Origin: Proteiniclasticum ruminis
GTDB taxonomy: Bacteria; Bacillota; Clostridia; Clostridiales; Clostridiaceae
Direction of reading: 5' to 3'
Assembly (NCBI RefSeq): GCF_900115135.1
Contig: NZ_FOVK01000001.1
Coordinates: 1 to 64,000, forward strand
Length of the DNA stretch: 64,000 nt
Shown: piece by piece, positions 1 through 8,433 of the stretch
How positions within the stretch are numbered: the first letter of the stretch is position 1
How the letters are laid out: each line of letters starts with the position of its first letter
Notes under the pieces: model-generated
The model's database searches: none
Seen by the model: the letters and a program-made list of their open reading frames with translations, nothing else
What the model was told of the DNA's origin: nothing
Made by a program: the position numbers and the translations under genes

Positions 1-95
1 GCATGCCCTCAGCTTGGGGTCATACTCGCCTACTGGAAACAGACTGGCGTTTAATCACCCAAGAATCCCATTGCTTTAGCTGTGGGAGTGTCAAA
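1..95 (+). mobile_element. Probable right end of an IS200/IS605-family element
   Basis: The stretch ending near base 95 has the look of the 3' tip of a TnpB-type element: AAGAATCCCA, a short TTTA-looped imperfect hairpin (CCCA 67-70 with TGGG 83-86, inner GC/GC), then GGGAGTGTCAA. This arrangement is common at right ends of IS605-group elements and overlaps the region that gives the TnpB guide RNA. No TnpB or TnpA coding sequence lies inside the window; it would be to the left. The call rests on remembered resemblance, not on an alignment. Confidence 0.45.
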
Positions 96-291
96 TCTTG
101 TTTTTATGGTAGATTCAAAAGCGAAGCAGGATCTACTAAAAAGCGCCAAGAGCCTCAGGATCACATACAGTACATTGGGTTTCAGAAAAACGAAGACGCT
201 GGTTTTCACTGGTGAGGAAGGAACGTCCTGACAAGCTTCTTCTTGGGATATGTCAGACATTTTCTTTCATAAAATATGTGGTAGTAAAAGG
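96..291. other. Region without a supported gene
   Basis: Open frames exist on both strands (3-215 on +, 51-260 on -) but both run into the probable IS end, have no clear ribosome binding site and no recognisable domain. The minus frame encodes a hydrophobic stretch and could be the remains of a gene cut by the insertion, but this cannot be shown from the window. Confidence 0.3.
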
Positions 292-330
292 AAATCCAGC
301 AGAGTCTGATGCATCTGCTGGATTTTGTTT
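292..330 (+). terminator. Rho-independent terminator
   Basis: A perfect 12-bp stem, AAATCCAGCAGA at 292-303 with TCTGCTGGATTT at 314-325, and a 10-base loop, followed by TGTTTTT. It would end a + strand transcript coming from the left side. Confidence 0.75.
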
Positions 331-534
331 TTGAGAATCATGGATTAACCGTATCAGGAACGTGGACTTCAATGCAATCCAAAACAAAAATAGAGACCAT
401 TGCCAAATTGATAATTTTAAGAATTCCACCTCATTTCATCTAAAAAATTGTAAGAAATCATACTATCTCATGGTACAATTACATTAAATTATCACAATTT
501 TTGATGATTCATTCATGGTGAAATAGGAGGTTCT

Positions 535-1419
535 ATGAAAAGATTATTCGATGGCATGGTGAAGATGTTCCGAGGGATGCTCCTGGCGCTTTTACCTGCA
601 ACAGCACTTTCACTTTATCTATTTCGAGAAAAGGCACTGTTTCTGATTCTGGTGGGGGTATCAGTAGCTGTGTTCTCCGAAGCACTTTTTCAGTTCATTT
701 TTAAAAGAAAGTATACGTTCAAAGATGGAGGTGCTGTGGTAACAGGTCTGCTTCTGGCACTGTCCGTTTCCCCATCTACACCTCTATATGTACTGGCTAT
801 TTCTACAGCGGTGGGGATGATTTTCGGGAAGCATGTATTTGGAGGTTTTCCGAAAAATTTATTCAACCCTGCACTCTTTGGACGATTATTCCTTGTGCTG
901 GCATTTCCAACAGCTATGACGCCTTGGCTCTCTCCTGTGGATCTGCAGTCTACCGCAACACCTCTTCGAGTATTGAGAGACACTGGCTCCACATCCACTT
1001 CCATTTGGAACCTTTTCATCGGAAACATCGGTGGAAGCATTGGTGAAGTATCTGCACTGCTGCTGCTTGTTGGGGGTGCCTATCTCATTCGGAACAAGTA
1101 TGCCAACTGGAGAATTCCAGCAGCGGTTTTGTCCACCATGGCTGTGGTTGCGGTCCTTAGTGGCCAGAACCCACTGTTTCATTTATTCTCCGGCAGTGCA
1201 ATCTTAGGTGCATTCTTCATGGCCACAGATCCTGTCACATCGCCAAAGTCAGACCAAGGCAGATGGATATTTGGTATTGGGGTAGGGTTTCTCATCATGG
1301 CCATGAGATTATGGGGATGGGTGCCAGAAGGAACCACCTTCGCCATCATCGGTATGAACTACCTGGTTCCTTTCATCAATACTGAAATGACCAGATTGAA
1401 ATCACCAAAAGCAGTGTAA
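535..1419 (+). CDS. Orphan RnfD/NqrB-family membrane subunit (covalent FMN site)
   Basis: A 294-residue polytopic membrane protein of the RnfD/NqrB family. RnfD subunits carry a covalently bound FMN and pass electrons in the Rnf ion-pumping complex. The sequence shows the family's FGGFPKNLFNPA block (about residues 102-113) and an ApbE-type attachment motif D136-LQ-STAT with Thr142 as the expected FMN-bearing residue; the MATDPVTSP stretch (229-237) is also typical. Start chosen at ATG 535, four bases after AGGAGG (525-530). No other rnf gene flanks it, so it is not part of a standard rnfCDGEAB operon. It may work with another flavoprotein such as the FMN lipoprotein at 14.1 kb, but that link is only inferred. 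Confidence 0.85.
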   Translation: MKRLFDGMVKMFRGMLLALLPATALSLYLFREKALFLILVGVSVAVFSEALFQFIFKRKYTFKDGGAVVTGLLLALSVSPSTPLYVLAISTAVGMIFGKHVFGGFPKNLFNPALFGRLFLVLAFPTAMTPWLSPVDLQSTATPLRVLRDTGSTSTSIWNLFIGNIGGSIGEVSALLLLVGGAYLIRNKYANWRIPAAVLSTMAVVAVLSGQNPLFHLFSGSAILGAFFMATDPVTSPKSDQGRWIFGIGVGFLIMAMRLWGWVPEGTTFAIIGMNYLVPFINTEMTRLKSPKAV

Positions 1420-1472
1420 CCTTCGCTGTGGATCATACGCATGTAGTATACTGGTCACGCTTCGTGAAAATT

Positions 1473-1518
1473 AAAAATCCTTGGGCTCCCTTTTATAAAG
1501 GTCTGCCCAAGGATTTTT
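1473..1518. terminator. Bidirectional terminator between rnfD-like gene and nfo
   Basis: AAAAATCCTTGGGC (1473-1486) pairs with GCCCAAGGATTTTT (1505-1518). A-run on one side and T-run on the other allow termination of both convergent genes. Confidence 0.85.
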
Positions 1519-1544
1519 ATGATTATCTATGTGAAAATGCTCTC

Positions 1545-2414
1545 CTAGAGAACGCCATCCCCACGTAAGAAGGCAATCTCTTCTTTATAGAGATTTGTTT
1601 TTTTATCCAGCCAAGGAGTTTCAAGAATCACAGGCTTCCCTTTAGCCACTTCATGATGGACGATGTACTTCAGTGCTTCTGCGCCAATCTGGTCTTTTCC
1701 TTTGGGGTTGTCCTCCAAAGCGCCAATGTTTGCATGACGGTCCTTTCTGGCACCTCTTTTGTTTAAGGATCCATTGATATGAAAAACCTTCAAGCGTTCC
1801 AGACCAATGATCTCGTCAAACTCTTTTATGACACCATCAAAATCATTGATGATGTCATAGCCGCTGTCATGGGTATGGCAGGTATCAAAGCAGACTCCTA
1901 GTTTTTCTTTATGATCCACCAGCTCGATGATTTTTGCAAGCTCTTCAAAATTTCTTCCGATTTCCGTTCCTTTTCCAGCCATGGTCTCCAGGCAGATGAA
2001 AGGCTGAGTGTCTTTGTCCAGCACCATATTAAGGCCTTCAGCGATCTTTTGGATACCGTAGTCCACATCCATATCGGTGAACGCACCAGGATGAAGCACC
2101 ATATACTGAGAGCCTAAAGCTGTGGTCCTATCCAGTTCAATCTTCAGAAAATCCGTTGCCAGATTGAAGATTTCGGGTTTATAGGACGCCAGATTGATGA
2201 TGTAGGGGGCATGGACCACGAAGTCGGAAAGATTATGTTCTTTCATAAAGGCATGGCCTTCCATGATTTTCATGGTTTCAACGGGAGATCTTCTGGTGTT
2301 CTGGGGGGCGCCTGTATATATCATAAAGGAAGTGGCGCCATAGCTGTAAGATTCCTTCGCAGCACCGATGAGACCATCCTTGATTGAGACATGGGATCCG
2401 ATTTTCATATGCAT
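1545..2414 (-). CDS. nfo: Endonuclease IV (AP endonuclease)
   Basis: Full-length (289 residues) member of the Nfo family of zinc-dependent AP endonucleases, which cut DNA 5' to abasic sites in base excision repair. The N-terminal KIGSHVS, the HAPYIINLA block, LHPG, the [13 protein letters not shown] metal-binding segment and HINGS (DNA-binding loop) are all present. Two starts are possible: ATG 2414 (4 bases after AGGAGG) and ATG 2408 (10 bases after). It stands alone, convergent with the rnfD-like gene. Confidence 0.96.
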   Translation of the reverse strand: MHMKIGSHVSIKDGLIGAAKESYSYGATSFMIYTGAPQNTRRSPVETMKIMEGHAFMKEHNLSDFVVHAPYIINLASYKPEIFNLATDFLKIELDRTTALGSQYMVLHPGAFTDMDVDYGIQKIAEGLNMVLDKDTQPFICLETMAGKGTEIGRNFEELAKIIELVDHKEKLGVCFDTCHTHDSGYDIINDFDGVIKEFDEIIGLERLKVFHINGSLNKRGARKDRHANIGALEDNPKGKDQIGAEALKYIVHHEVAKGKPVILETPWLDKKTNLYKEEIAFLRGDGVL

Positions 2415-2808
2415 TATTCCTCCTGAGATCTTCTATACATTCAGTATACCTCAAAAAATGAATTTTGTGTTATTGAATTACATGCTATTTATGTAACAGG
2501 AACAGAATCTTTAGCTTTTATTCTGTTCTTTACTGCCCATAGATTGGAGGAGAATGTTTTTCGGGGGAATCTCTTTCGTTCTTTTGCCATGTTGATATCT
2601 GATGAAATGGTGCGATAATAATAGTATAAACCTTGAAGGGTGTTTGAAGTCCTAGCATATCCTATTTGGGGAACCATCAAGTATTCGTACGAATAAAAGA
2701 TCTTATTCTTTTTGTTTTTACAACTTGTTCTCTGACCTAGACTGTATTGTGGGACTGATTCACTGATTCAGTAAATAAATATTAAATCAAAAAAGGAGCG
2801 GATGAAAA
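2415..2808. other. AT-rich intergenic region with palindromes
   Basis: No gene is supported here. A perfect 14-bp palindrome TATTCGTACGAATA lies at 2682-2695 and overlaps a second inverted repeat, GAATAA (2691-2696) with TTATTC (2703-2708). They sit about 100 bases upstream of the DUF5661 gene and could be an operator. I could not settle a promoter. Confidence 0.35.
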
Positions 2809-3081
2809 ATGTCAGCAAAAAAGAAATTCACGGTAGAAGAAGCAAGGGAGTATGGAGAAAGGCTCGGCATCGACTGGAAAAGATTTGACGTGGAGGAGTT
2901 CCGTGTAGGCATGGATGTGGAGCTGGAACATGGCAGAGCAGATGATCTCACCAATGTGACCAATGACGACCCCCTTACCACCGCAAAAATAGCCTTGGCA
3001 CATCTTAATGAGTTCCCGGATTACTATACAAGGCTCATGAAGATGGAGAAAGAAGCGGAAGCCTACTGGGAAGGAAAATAG
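2809..3081 (+). CDS. Small DUF5661-like protein
   Basis: A 90-residue soluble, charged protein that resembles the DUF5661 family: FTVEEAREYGERLGIDW, then FRVGMDVELEHG, then a segment with NDDPLTTAKIALAHLNEFPDYYTRL. The family is of unknown function and often met as a small single-domain protein of about this length. AAGGAG is 10 bases before ATG 2809. Transcribed in the same direction as the amidohydrolase gene about 100 bases downstream, but no shared function is evident. Confidence 0.8.
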   Translation: MSAKKKFTVEEAREYGERLGIDWKRFDVEEFRVGMDVELEHGRADDLTNVTNDDPLTTAKIALAHLNEFPDYYTRLMKMEKEAEAYWEGK

Positions 3082-3232
3082 ATAAGAGATCTGCACTAAA
3101 GTGATGCAATAGCACATAACAAAGAGGTTTGGAAAGTGCGGTTTAAAGACTAAAGATAAAGAAAAGAGAAAGAGAGGAATACCAATGAAGAAAAAAGAAC
3201 TGTCTCAGTACTTGGACTAGAAGGCGGAAGAG

Positions 3233-4567
3233 GTGTTTTCTATTTCGCAGGATCTCTATAATTATCCAGAGATTTCTGGCGAGGAGAAGCAATCCTCTGA
3301 AAAGTTTAAAATGATTCTGAAAGAACAGGGATTCCACATCCATGAGTTTCCAGAAGAAGAGCTGAAGTATGCATTTTATGCAGAATATGGAAAAGGACAC
3401 CCGATGGTGGGGCTTCTTGGGGAGTATGATGCGCTGCCAGGGCTCTCCCAGAAAGGCGGAAGCATGGTGAAAGAAGCAGTGGGCGCTTCTGAACCAGGAC
3501 ACGCCTGCGGTCATAACCTCATTGGAACCAGCGCCTACGCCAGTGCCCTTGCCGTAAAAAAATATCTGGAGGACACAGGCAAGGAAGGGACAGTGAGATT
3601 TTATGGATGTCCCCAGGAAGAGCTTCTGGATGGCAAAGTGCTCATGGCGAAGTATCATGCATTTGAGGGCTGTGACGCTGGTTTTTCGTACCATCCGTGG
3701 AATGCGAATTTTCCTGTATATCAGGGTTTTCTTGCCATGAACAATCTGAAATTTCATTTTACAGGAATCTCCTCCCATGCAGGACAGGCACCGGGGCAGG
3801 GCAGAAGTGCGCTGGATGCGGTGGAGCTTGCCAACATGGGCGTCAACGTCATGAGAGAGCACGTTATAAGCTCTGCAAGGATCCACTATGTCATCACAAA
3901 CGGAGGAGAAGCTCCCAATATCGTACCAAAAGAAGCTTCCTCCTGGTATTATGTGAGAGCGCCTCACAGAAGGGATGTGAATGAGATTACGGACCGTGTC
4001 CTGAATTGCCAGAAGGGGGCTGCCCTAATGACAGATACAACCCTATCTTATGAGAAGGTGGGAGGCTGCTACGAAATCCTTCCAAACCATGTGCTTTTTC
4101 AGCTGGCCCATCAGAACTTCCATGAAATGGAAATGAGTCCCTATACCGAAGAAGAAAAAAATCTTGCGAAAGTCCTCTCCATGTCGCTACCAGAAGAGCA
4201 GCTGAAAAAGGACCGGGAAGTCCTGGGCATGGAGACTGAAGGAAGCTACATCCATAAAGAGACCTTATCCATAGAGGCAGCCAAGAGCTACCCCATTTCA
4301 GGTTCTTCTGATATTGGAGATGTCAGCTGGCTCATGCCGTTCAGTGCAATCTTTACAGCAGCCTGGCCCCTGGGCGTCAATGCCCATACCTGGCAGTCCG
4401 CCTCTGCTTCTGGAAGCTCCCTGGGGCAAAAGGGCATGCTCTATGCAGCAAAGATCATGGCAGGGATGGCGGTGGATCTCATGGAAAAACCGGAGATTCT
4501 TCGGGAAGCGCAAGAGGAGTTCAGAAGTCGTACAGAGGGAAATCCTTATGTCAGTCCCCTGGGGTAG
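3233..4567 (+). CDS. M20-family amidohydrolase (AbgB-like), 5' end interrupted by an amber codon
   Basis: Dinuclear metal hydrolase of the M20D/AbgB group, which cleaves amide bonds such as p-aminobenzoyl-glutamate or N-acyl amino acids. GEYDALPG, GHACGHN, CPQEELLDGK and a C-terminal GVNAHTWQ are the metal-binding and active-site blocks. The open frame starts at GTG 3233. However, an in-frame ATG lies at 3185 after GAGAGGAATACC, giving MKKKELSQYLD, then TAG at 3218-3220, then KAEEVFSISQDL, the sequence expected at the family's N-terminus. So the original start was very likely 3185, and the gene now has a nonsense codon at codon 12; translation from GTG 3233 (weak site AAGGCGG) would lose only 16 residues. 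TAG is an ordinary stop for neighbouring genes, so recoding is unlikely. Confidence 0.88.
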   Translation: MFSISQDLYNYPEISGEEKQSSEKFKMILKEQGFHIHEFPEEELKYAFYAEYGKGHPMVGLLGEYDALPGLSQKGGSMVKEAVGASEPGHACGHNLIGTSAYASALAVKKYLEDTGKEGTVRFYGCPQEELLDGKVLMAKYHAFEGCDAGFSYHPWNANFPVYQGFLAMNNLKFHFTGISSHAGQAPGQGRSALDAVELANMGVNVMREHVISSARIHYVITNGGEAPNIVPKEASSWYYVRAPHRRDVNEITDRVLNCQKGAALMTDTTLSYEKVGGCYEILPNHVLFQLAHQNFHEMEMSPYTEEEKNLAKVLSMSLPEEQLKKDREVLGMETEGSYIHKETLSIEAAKSYPISGSSDIGDVSWLMPFSAIFTAAWPLGVNAHTWQSASASGSSLGQKGMLYAAKIMAGMAVDLMEKPEILREAQEEFRSRTEGNPYVSPLG

Positions 4568-4648
4568 TGGATGGACACCGTAGTCGGAAGTACCAGTTAA
4601 AATCATATTTAATATTGAAAATGAATCTAAGAACTGGAGTGGAAAGCG

Positions 4649-5437
4649 ATGCAAAATATTGTCATCACAGGGAGTACCCGTGGGATTGGATTGGCCATGG
4701 CCATAGCGTTTTTGAAGAAGGGGTGCCAAGTGACTCTTTCAGGCCGTGGTGAAGAACTTGCACCGTCTGTAAAAGAGCAGCTGAAAGAGTTTGAAAAGAG
4801 CTGCCATTATGTATGCTGCGATGTGACGAAAAAAGACAGTGTAGAGAATCTCTTTGAGGAATCCAAGAAGAAATGGGGCAACGTGGAGATCTGGATCAAC
4901 AACGCGGGACGGAACACGCCCCATGTGTTTTCTTGGGAGACTGGAAAAGAATATACAGACAGTGTGATTCTCACCAACCTTCTGGGGATGGTCTATGGCA
5001 GTCAGGTTGCAGCCAAGGGAATGCTGTTGCAGGGCCATGGGGCCATTTACAGTATGGAAGGCTTGGGTTCCAACAAGATGATCCAGGTGAAGACCATTCT
5101 GTATGGCACCACAAAATCCGCCCTGACGTATTTCATGAAAGGCCTCGCGAAAGAGCTGGAAGGTACGGGAGTGATCGCAGGCAGACTCTCACCTGGCATG
5201 ATGCTCACGGATTTCATTACAAAGATGCCAGATGGGGGCACTGCTGAGCTTTTCCAGAATAAAGAGTTCAAAAAGATTTTTAATATACTTGCAGATAAAC
5301 CGGAAACCGTCGCAGAGTTTTTCATCCCCAAGATTCTCACCAATAGAAAAAATAACGCAAGAATCACCTGGCTTACTGGAAGAAAATCTGCCTGGAGGTT
5401 CATGCAGGCGCCGTTTCGTAAAAACAGGCTCATATAA
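4649..5437 (+). CDS. Short-chain dehydrogenase/reductase (SDR)
   Basis: A 262-residue Rossmann-fold oxidoreductase that uses NAD(P)H. It has the N-terminal cofactor motif TGSTRGIG, the NNAG motif, and the catalytic YGTTK (YxxxK); GRLSPGMM is the usual segment after it. The substrate cannot be told. RBS GGAG lies before ATG 4649. It follows the amidohydrolase by about 80 bases in the same direction and could be co-transcribed. Confidence 0.9.
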   Translation: MQNIVITGSTRGIGLAMAIAFLKKGCQVTLSGRGEELAPSVKEQLKEFEKSCHYVCCDVTKKDSVENLFEESKKKWGNVEIWINNAGRNTPHVFSWETGKEYTDSVILTNLLGMVYGSQVAAKGMLLQGHGAIYSMEGLGSNKMIQVKTILYGTTKSALTYFMKGLAKELEGTGVIAGRLSPGMMLTDFITKMPDGGTAELFQNKEFKKIFNILADKPETVAEFFIPKILTNRKNNARITWLTGRKSAWRFMQAPFRKNRLI

Positions 5438-5519
5438 GAAGCATCAGATCATAGGGTGCTTTGCCTGGAGGGAAGTGTACGGTGTTTTGGTGATGAAACA
5501 CCCAGGGAAAGGATAAAAT

Positions 5520-6056
5520 ATGAAGAGAACAGAAGTGACTGTAAGAAGACCAAAGAAAGAAGAGACTTTCCAAATAGAGGAGTTTATGAGAGTTGTTCTC
5601 GTGGATACCTATCGAAAAGAACAGATAGATGAGAAGATTTATGACCTTCAAGAGGAGCTGGCTTCAAAAAGGGCGTATCTGGCCTCCTATTTTGAAAGTG
5701 GAGGTGAGGATCGCTATTTTCTAGTGGCAGTTTCTGGCAACAATATTGTAGGCACCATGGAGTTTGGGAAGCAGAGCGCTCTCCTTAAGGAGCTGACAAA
5801 GGGAGAACTGAAAGAAGTGCCGGAAATGGGCACCGCTTTTGTCCATCCGGATCATCAGGGTCAGGGCATAGCCACAACGCTTTTGGAAGAGCTGAAAAGA
5901 GAACTGAGAAGGCGAGGCATCAGGGAGTTTTGCCTCGACAGCGGATATCAAAGAGCCCAGAGAATCTGGAAGAAGAAATTTGGTTCACCTCGTTATACGT
6001 TTGAGAATTACTGGGCTGAAGGCGTTTCTCATGAAATCTGGATTGTGAAGATCTGA
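5520..6056 (+). CDS. GNAT-family N-acetyltransferase
   Basis: A 178-residue acetyl-CoA-dependent N-acetyltransferase. The acetyl-CoA binding motif A is visible as AFVHPDHQGQGIATTLLEEL, and the C-terminal half has the usual beta-bulge region. The substrate is unknown. AAAGGATAAAAT precedes ATG 5520. It begins a run of small + strand genes of the GNAT and ASCH type. Confidence 0.85.
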   Translation: MKRTEVTVRRPKKEETFQIEEFMRVVLVDTYRKEQIDEKIYDLQEELASKRAYLASYFESGGEDRYFLVAVSGNNIVGTMEFGKQSALLKELTKGELKEVPEMGTAFVHPDHQGQGIATTLLEELKRELRRRGIREFCLDSGYQRAQRIWKKKFGSPRYTFENYWAEGVSHEIWIVKI

Positions 6057-6118
6057 AGAAGATAGAAACAGTAGATATTAGAGGAGAGCTGACGTTTCTG
6101 AAGCTTTGGTGCCAATGA

Positions 6119-6283
6119 GCATGCTGCTGCAGCTGGACTGAGAGTCCCTGGTTTTGGCCAGATTTGACAGAAAGATCTGATATTCGTATTACTTGGGAAG
6201 AGTCTTTGCAGGAGACCGCAGACGAGAGGATATTTGATTTGGCAATCTCTGGTTACCTCGATGATCTTCTTTTAGAAGACTGA
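6119..6283 (+). pseudogene. Possible coding remnant between GNAT and ASCH genes
   Basis: A start-less frame of about 54 codons ends at TGA 6281-6283 and reads like real protein in its last part (FWPDLTERSDIRITWEESL, then a DLAISGYLDDLLLED end). An in-frame TGA at 6116-6118 closes it upstream and there is no ATG. It looks like the 3' remains of a decayed gene. I do not recognise the family, and chance composition cannot be excluded. Confidence 0.3.
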
Positions 6284-6327
6284 AGAGAATTGAAAACTTA
6301 AGTAAGAAGCAGGGAGAGTGATCATAA

Positions 6328-6783
6328 ATGATAATTCAGGATTTTTGGCATCGATTCTTGATTGAAAAGCGTTTGCCCCCAGATAGTACATACTTTGATT
6401 GTTTCCATTTTGAGATCACAGAAAAATGGGCAGAGGAGCTTCTTCGCTTGGTGCTCCTTGGGCAGAAAAAAGCCACGGCCAGCAGTCTTTACGCTTTTGA
6501 GAAGGAAAATCTGAGGCTTCCGGAAGTGGGAGATTTCAGCATTGTCACAAACTGGGCGGGGGAGCCCAAATGCGTTATCCGGATAAGTAAAGTACGGATT
6601 CTTCCGTTTCGTGAGATGACCTATGACATCTGCAAGCTGGAGGGAGAAGATGATACTCTGGCGTCCTGGCAGAGGGGCCACCAAAGGTTTTTCACAGAAG
6701 AAGGCCAGGAACTGGGGTATGAGTTTACAGAAGATATGCCCGTGGTTTTTGAGGAGTTTGAAGTAGTTTATCAGGAACCCTGA
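6328..6783 (+). CDS. ASCH-domain protein
   Basis: A 151-residue ASCH-superfamily protein, a PUA-like beta-barrel fold thought to bind RNA or modified nucleosides. The features seen are the G-QKKATAS segment, PEVGDFSIV, the WAGEPKCVIRIS core strand and the C-terminal EEFEVVY strand. Length is that of the stand-alone family. AGGGAG lies 10 bases before ATG 6328. Function in the cell is unknown. Confidence 0.85.
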   Translation: MIIQDFWHRFLIEKRLPPDSTYFDCFHFEITEKWAEELLRLVLLGQKKATASSLYAFEKENLRLPEVGDFSIVTNWAGEPKCVIRISKVRILPFREMTYDICKLEGEDDTLASWQRGHQRFFTEEGQELGYEFTEDMPVVFEEFEVVYQEP

Positions 6784-6820
6784 TCGATTTACTTGAAGGA
6801 AAATATAAGGGGATGATGTA

Positions 6821-7663
6821 GTGGAATTTAAAACTCTTGATGAAGTACAGCTGGAGAAGATACACGAAGCTTTTGTGGATGCCTTTTCCGACTATCAGGT
6901 AAAAATGGACCTGCCTTTCTTAAAGTTTCATCATATGATGAATAGAAGAGGTTTTTCACCGGAACTCTCCTTGGGTGCTTTTTCTGATGGCAAGCTTGTG
7001 GGATTTGTTTTAAACGGACATCGAATTTATGAAGGGAAGAAGACCGTGTATGATATGGGCACCGGTGTAGTGAAAAGCCATCGAAGGCAAGGGATCACCA
7101 CGAGGATCCTGAAGGAGCTGGAACCTGTCTTGAAAAACAGCGGCATGGAACAGTACCTGCTGGAAGTGCTTCAGGAGAACACCTCTGCTTATGATCTGTA
7201 TCTGAAGCAGGGGTTTCAGGTGACAAGAAGTTTTCTTTGCTATCGTATTCCAAAGGACAAGGCAACGTGCCAGAGGACCCAGGAAGTGCAGCGCCTGTCC
7301 TTAGAAAATCTTGAAGAGATGAAAGTATTCTGGGATTTTATCCCATCCTGGCAAAACTCCATCGCGTCCATAGAAGCTGTGAAAGAGACCTTCTGCTTCT
7401 CCGTGGTGAAGGAGGAGGAGAAGGTGGTGGGATACGGGCTCATTGATAAGCTAACAGGTGATATTCCGCAGCTGGCTGTGAATAAGAGCCATCGGGGACA
7501 GGGCATCGGTGGCAGTATCCTTCAGGATCTTCTTCTTCAGACGGAAGCTCCACAGGGCATACTACTTAATGTAGAAGAAGGGGCAGGAAGTATGGTTCAA
7601 TTTCTAAAAGCCTGTGGTGCTGAAAATACTGTAAACCAGTTTGAGATGGTGAAGATGTTATAA
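6821..7663 (+). CDS. Tandem-GNAT acetyltransferase
   Basis: A 280-residue protein with two GNAT halves. The first (about residues 1-140) has GTGVVKSHRRQGITTRIL; the second (about 155-280) has LAVNKSHRGQGIGGSILQDL. Both keep the RRQGI/RGQGI acetyl-CoA loop, so both could bind cofactor. The substrate is unknown. The start is GTG 6821 after AAGGGGATGATGTA. Same direction and close to the ASCH gene (37 bases). Confidence 0.87.
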   Translation: MEFKTLDEVQLEKIHEAFVDAFSDYQVKMDLPFLKFHHMMNRRGFSPELSLGAFSDGKLVGFVLNGHRIYEGKKTVYDMGTGVVKSHRRQGITTRILKELEPVLKNSGMEQYLLEVLQENTSAYDLYLKQGFQVTRSFLCYRIPKDKATCQRTQEVQRLSLENLEEMKVFWDFIPSWQNSIASIEAVKETFCFSVVKEEEKVVGYGLIDKLTGDIPQLAVNKSHRGQGIGGSILQDLLLQTEAPQGILLNVEEGAGSMVQFLKACGAENTVNQFEMVKML

Positions 7664-7768
7664 CTATAAAGCTGCTCGTCAAGTCTTTCAGAAAGTGCAA
7701 TTTTTGGAACGCAATCACGCATCAATCTGAGCCTTATTAGCTACTAGAAAAGGATGGAGGAGAGGCCC

Positions 7769-8263
7769 GTGTCAGATTTTTCAAAAGAAGTAGAAAGCTA
7801 CAAAGAAGTCTTGAAGGCGTACAATGTGCAAGAAATTTACAAAGAGATCATTCTCTATATGAGATTCTTACGGCAGGACTTTCAAAAAGAGAATGAGAGC
7901 TTCAGGATAGGTGGTCTCTATGAAGGGCTCATGGACATGACCTATTTTTCCATTGCCACCGACAGGCTCCTTCAGAAGAAGCTGAAGCTGGCCCTGGTTT
8001 TTGTCCATGGAAAAGGAAGTCTGGAGATGTGGATTTCTGGTCAGAACCGGGAAGTGATGAAAAAGTACCGGACTTATTTTTCGGCGGATCCTGGATTTTT
8101 TCTGCCGGCCTTTCATGAAGAAGACAATGAAGATGCTCTCCTGGAGTTTACCTTGGCAGAGGGAAAAGACCTGCCGGAGAAAGAGGATGCCTATAAGGCA
8201 GTTGCACCGATGGTGAAGAATATCCTTGAACAGATGGAGAAGCAGTTAGAAAATCTGGACTGA
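7769..8263 (+). CDS. Conserved hypothetical protein (possibly DUF7000-like)
   Basis: A soluble protein of about 164 residues with an N-terminal helix (DFSKEVESYKEVLKAYN), a central GLYEGLMDMTYFSI segment and a KLALVFVHGKGSLEMWISG strand pair. No catalytic motif is visible. I think it belongs to the DUF7000-type family but cannot confirm this. ATG 7754 opens the frame, yet AGGAG at 7758-7762 sits inside it, six bases before GTG 7769, so GTG 7769 is the better start. Confidence 0.7.
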   Translation: MSDFSKEVESYKEVLKAYNVQEIYKEIILYMRFLRQDFQKENESFRIGGLYEGLMDMTYFSIATDRLLQKKLKLALVFVHGKGSLEMWISGQNREVMKKYRTYFSADPGFFLPAFHEEDNEDALLEFTLAEGKDLPEKEDAYKAVAPMVKNILEQMEKQLENLD

Positions 8264-8316
8264 TCTTTTCGGCATCAAAGTTTCAGAAGAAAAGCCCTTG
8301 TAGAACAGGCACCACG

Positions 8317-8348
8317 GATTCCTTGCATTCCATAAAATGCAAGGAATC
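8317..8348. repeat. Strong 13-bp hairpin without T-run
   Basis: GATTCCTTGCATT (8317-8329) pairs perfectly with AATGCAAGGAATC (8336-8348) around a six-base loop. No T-run follows on either strand, so it is not a standard terminator; it could still stabilise or end the upstream transcript. Confidence 0.6.
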
Positions 8349-8433
8349 TATGAATGTATAAGGTTCAGTCTCAGGAGTTTTCGGGCTACTGCCCGTGTTT
8401 TGGATTCTTTTAGGATGAGGATAGAATTTAATG

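Noticed and set aside
51-260. Minus-strand 69-residue open frame
   Set aside because: No ribosome binding site or known domain; runs into the probable IS end. Kept only as a possible gene remnant.
2489-2680. Minus-strand 63-residue frame upstream of the DUF5661 gene
   Set aside because: No RBS, no domain, AT-rich intergenic composition.
3218-3220. TAG read as pyrrolysine
   Set aside because: TAG is used as an ordinary stop by several neighbouring genes, and the codon lies in a non-catalytic N-terminal helix; mutation or sequencing error is simpler.
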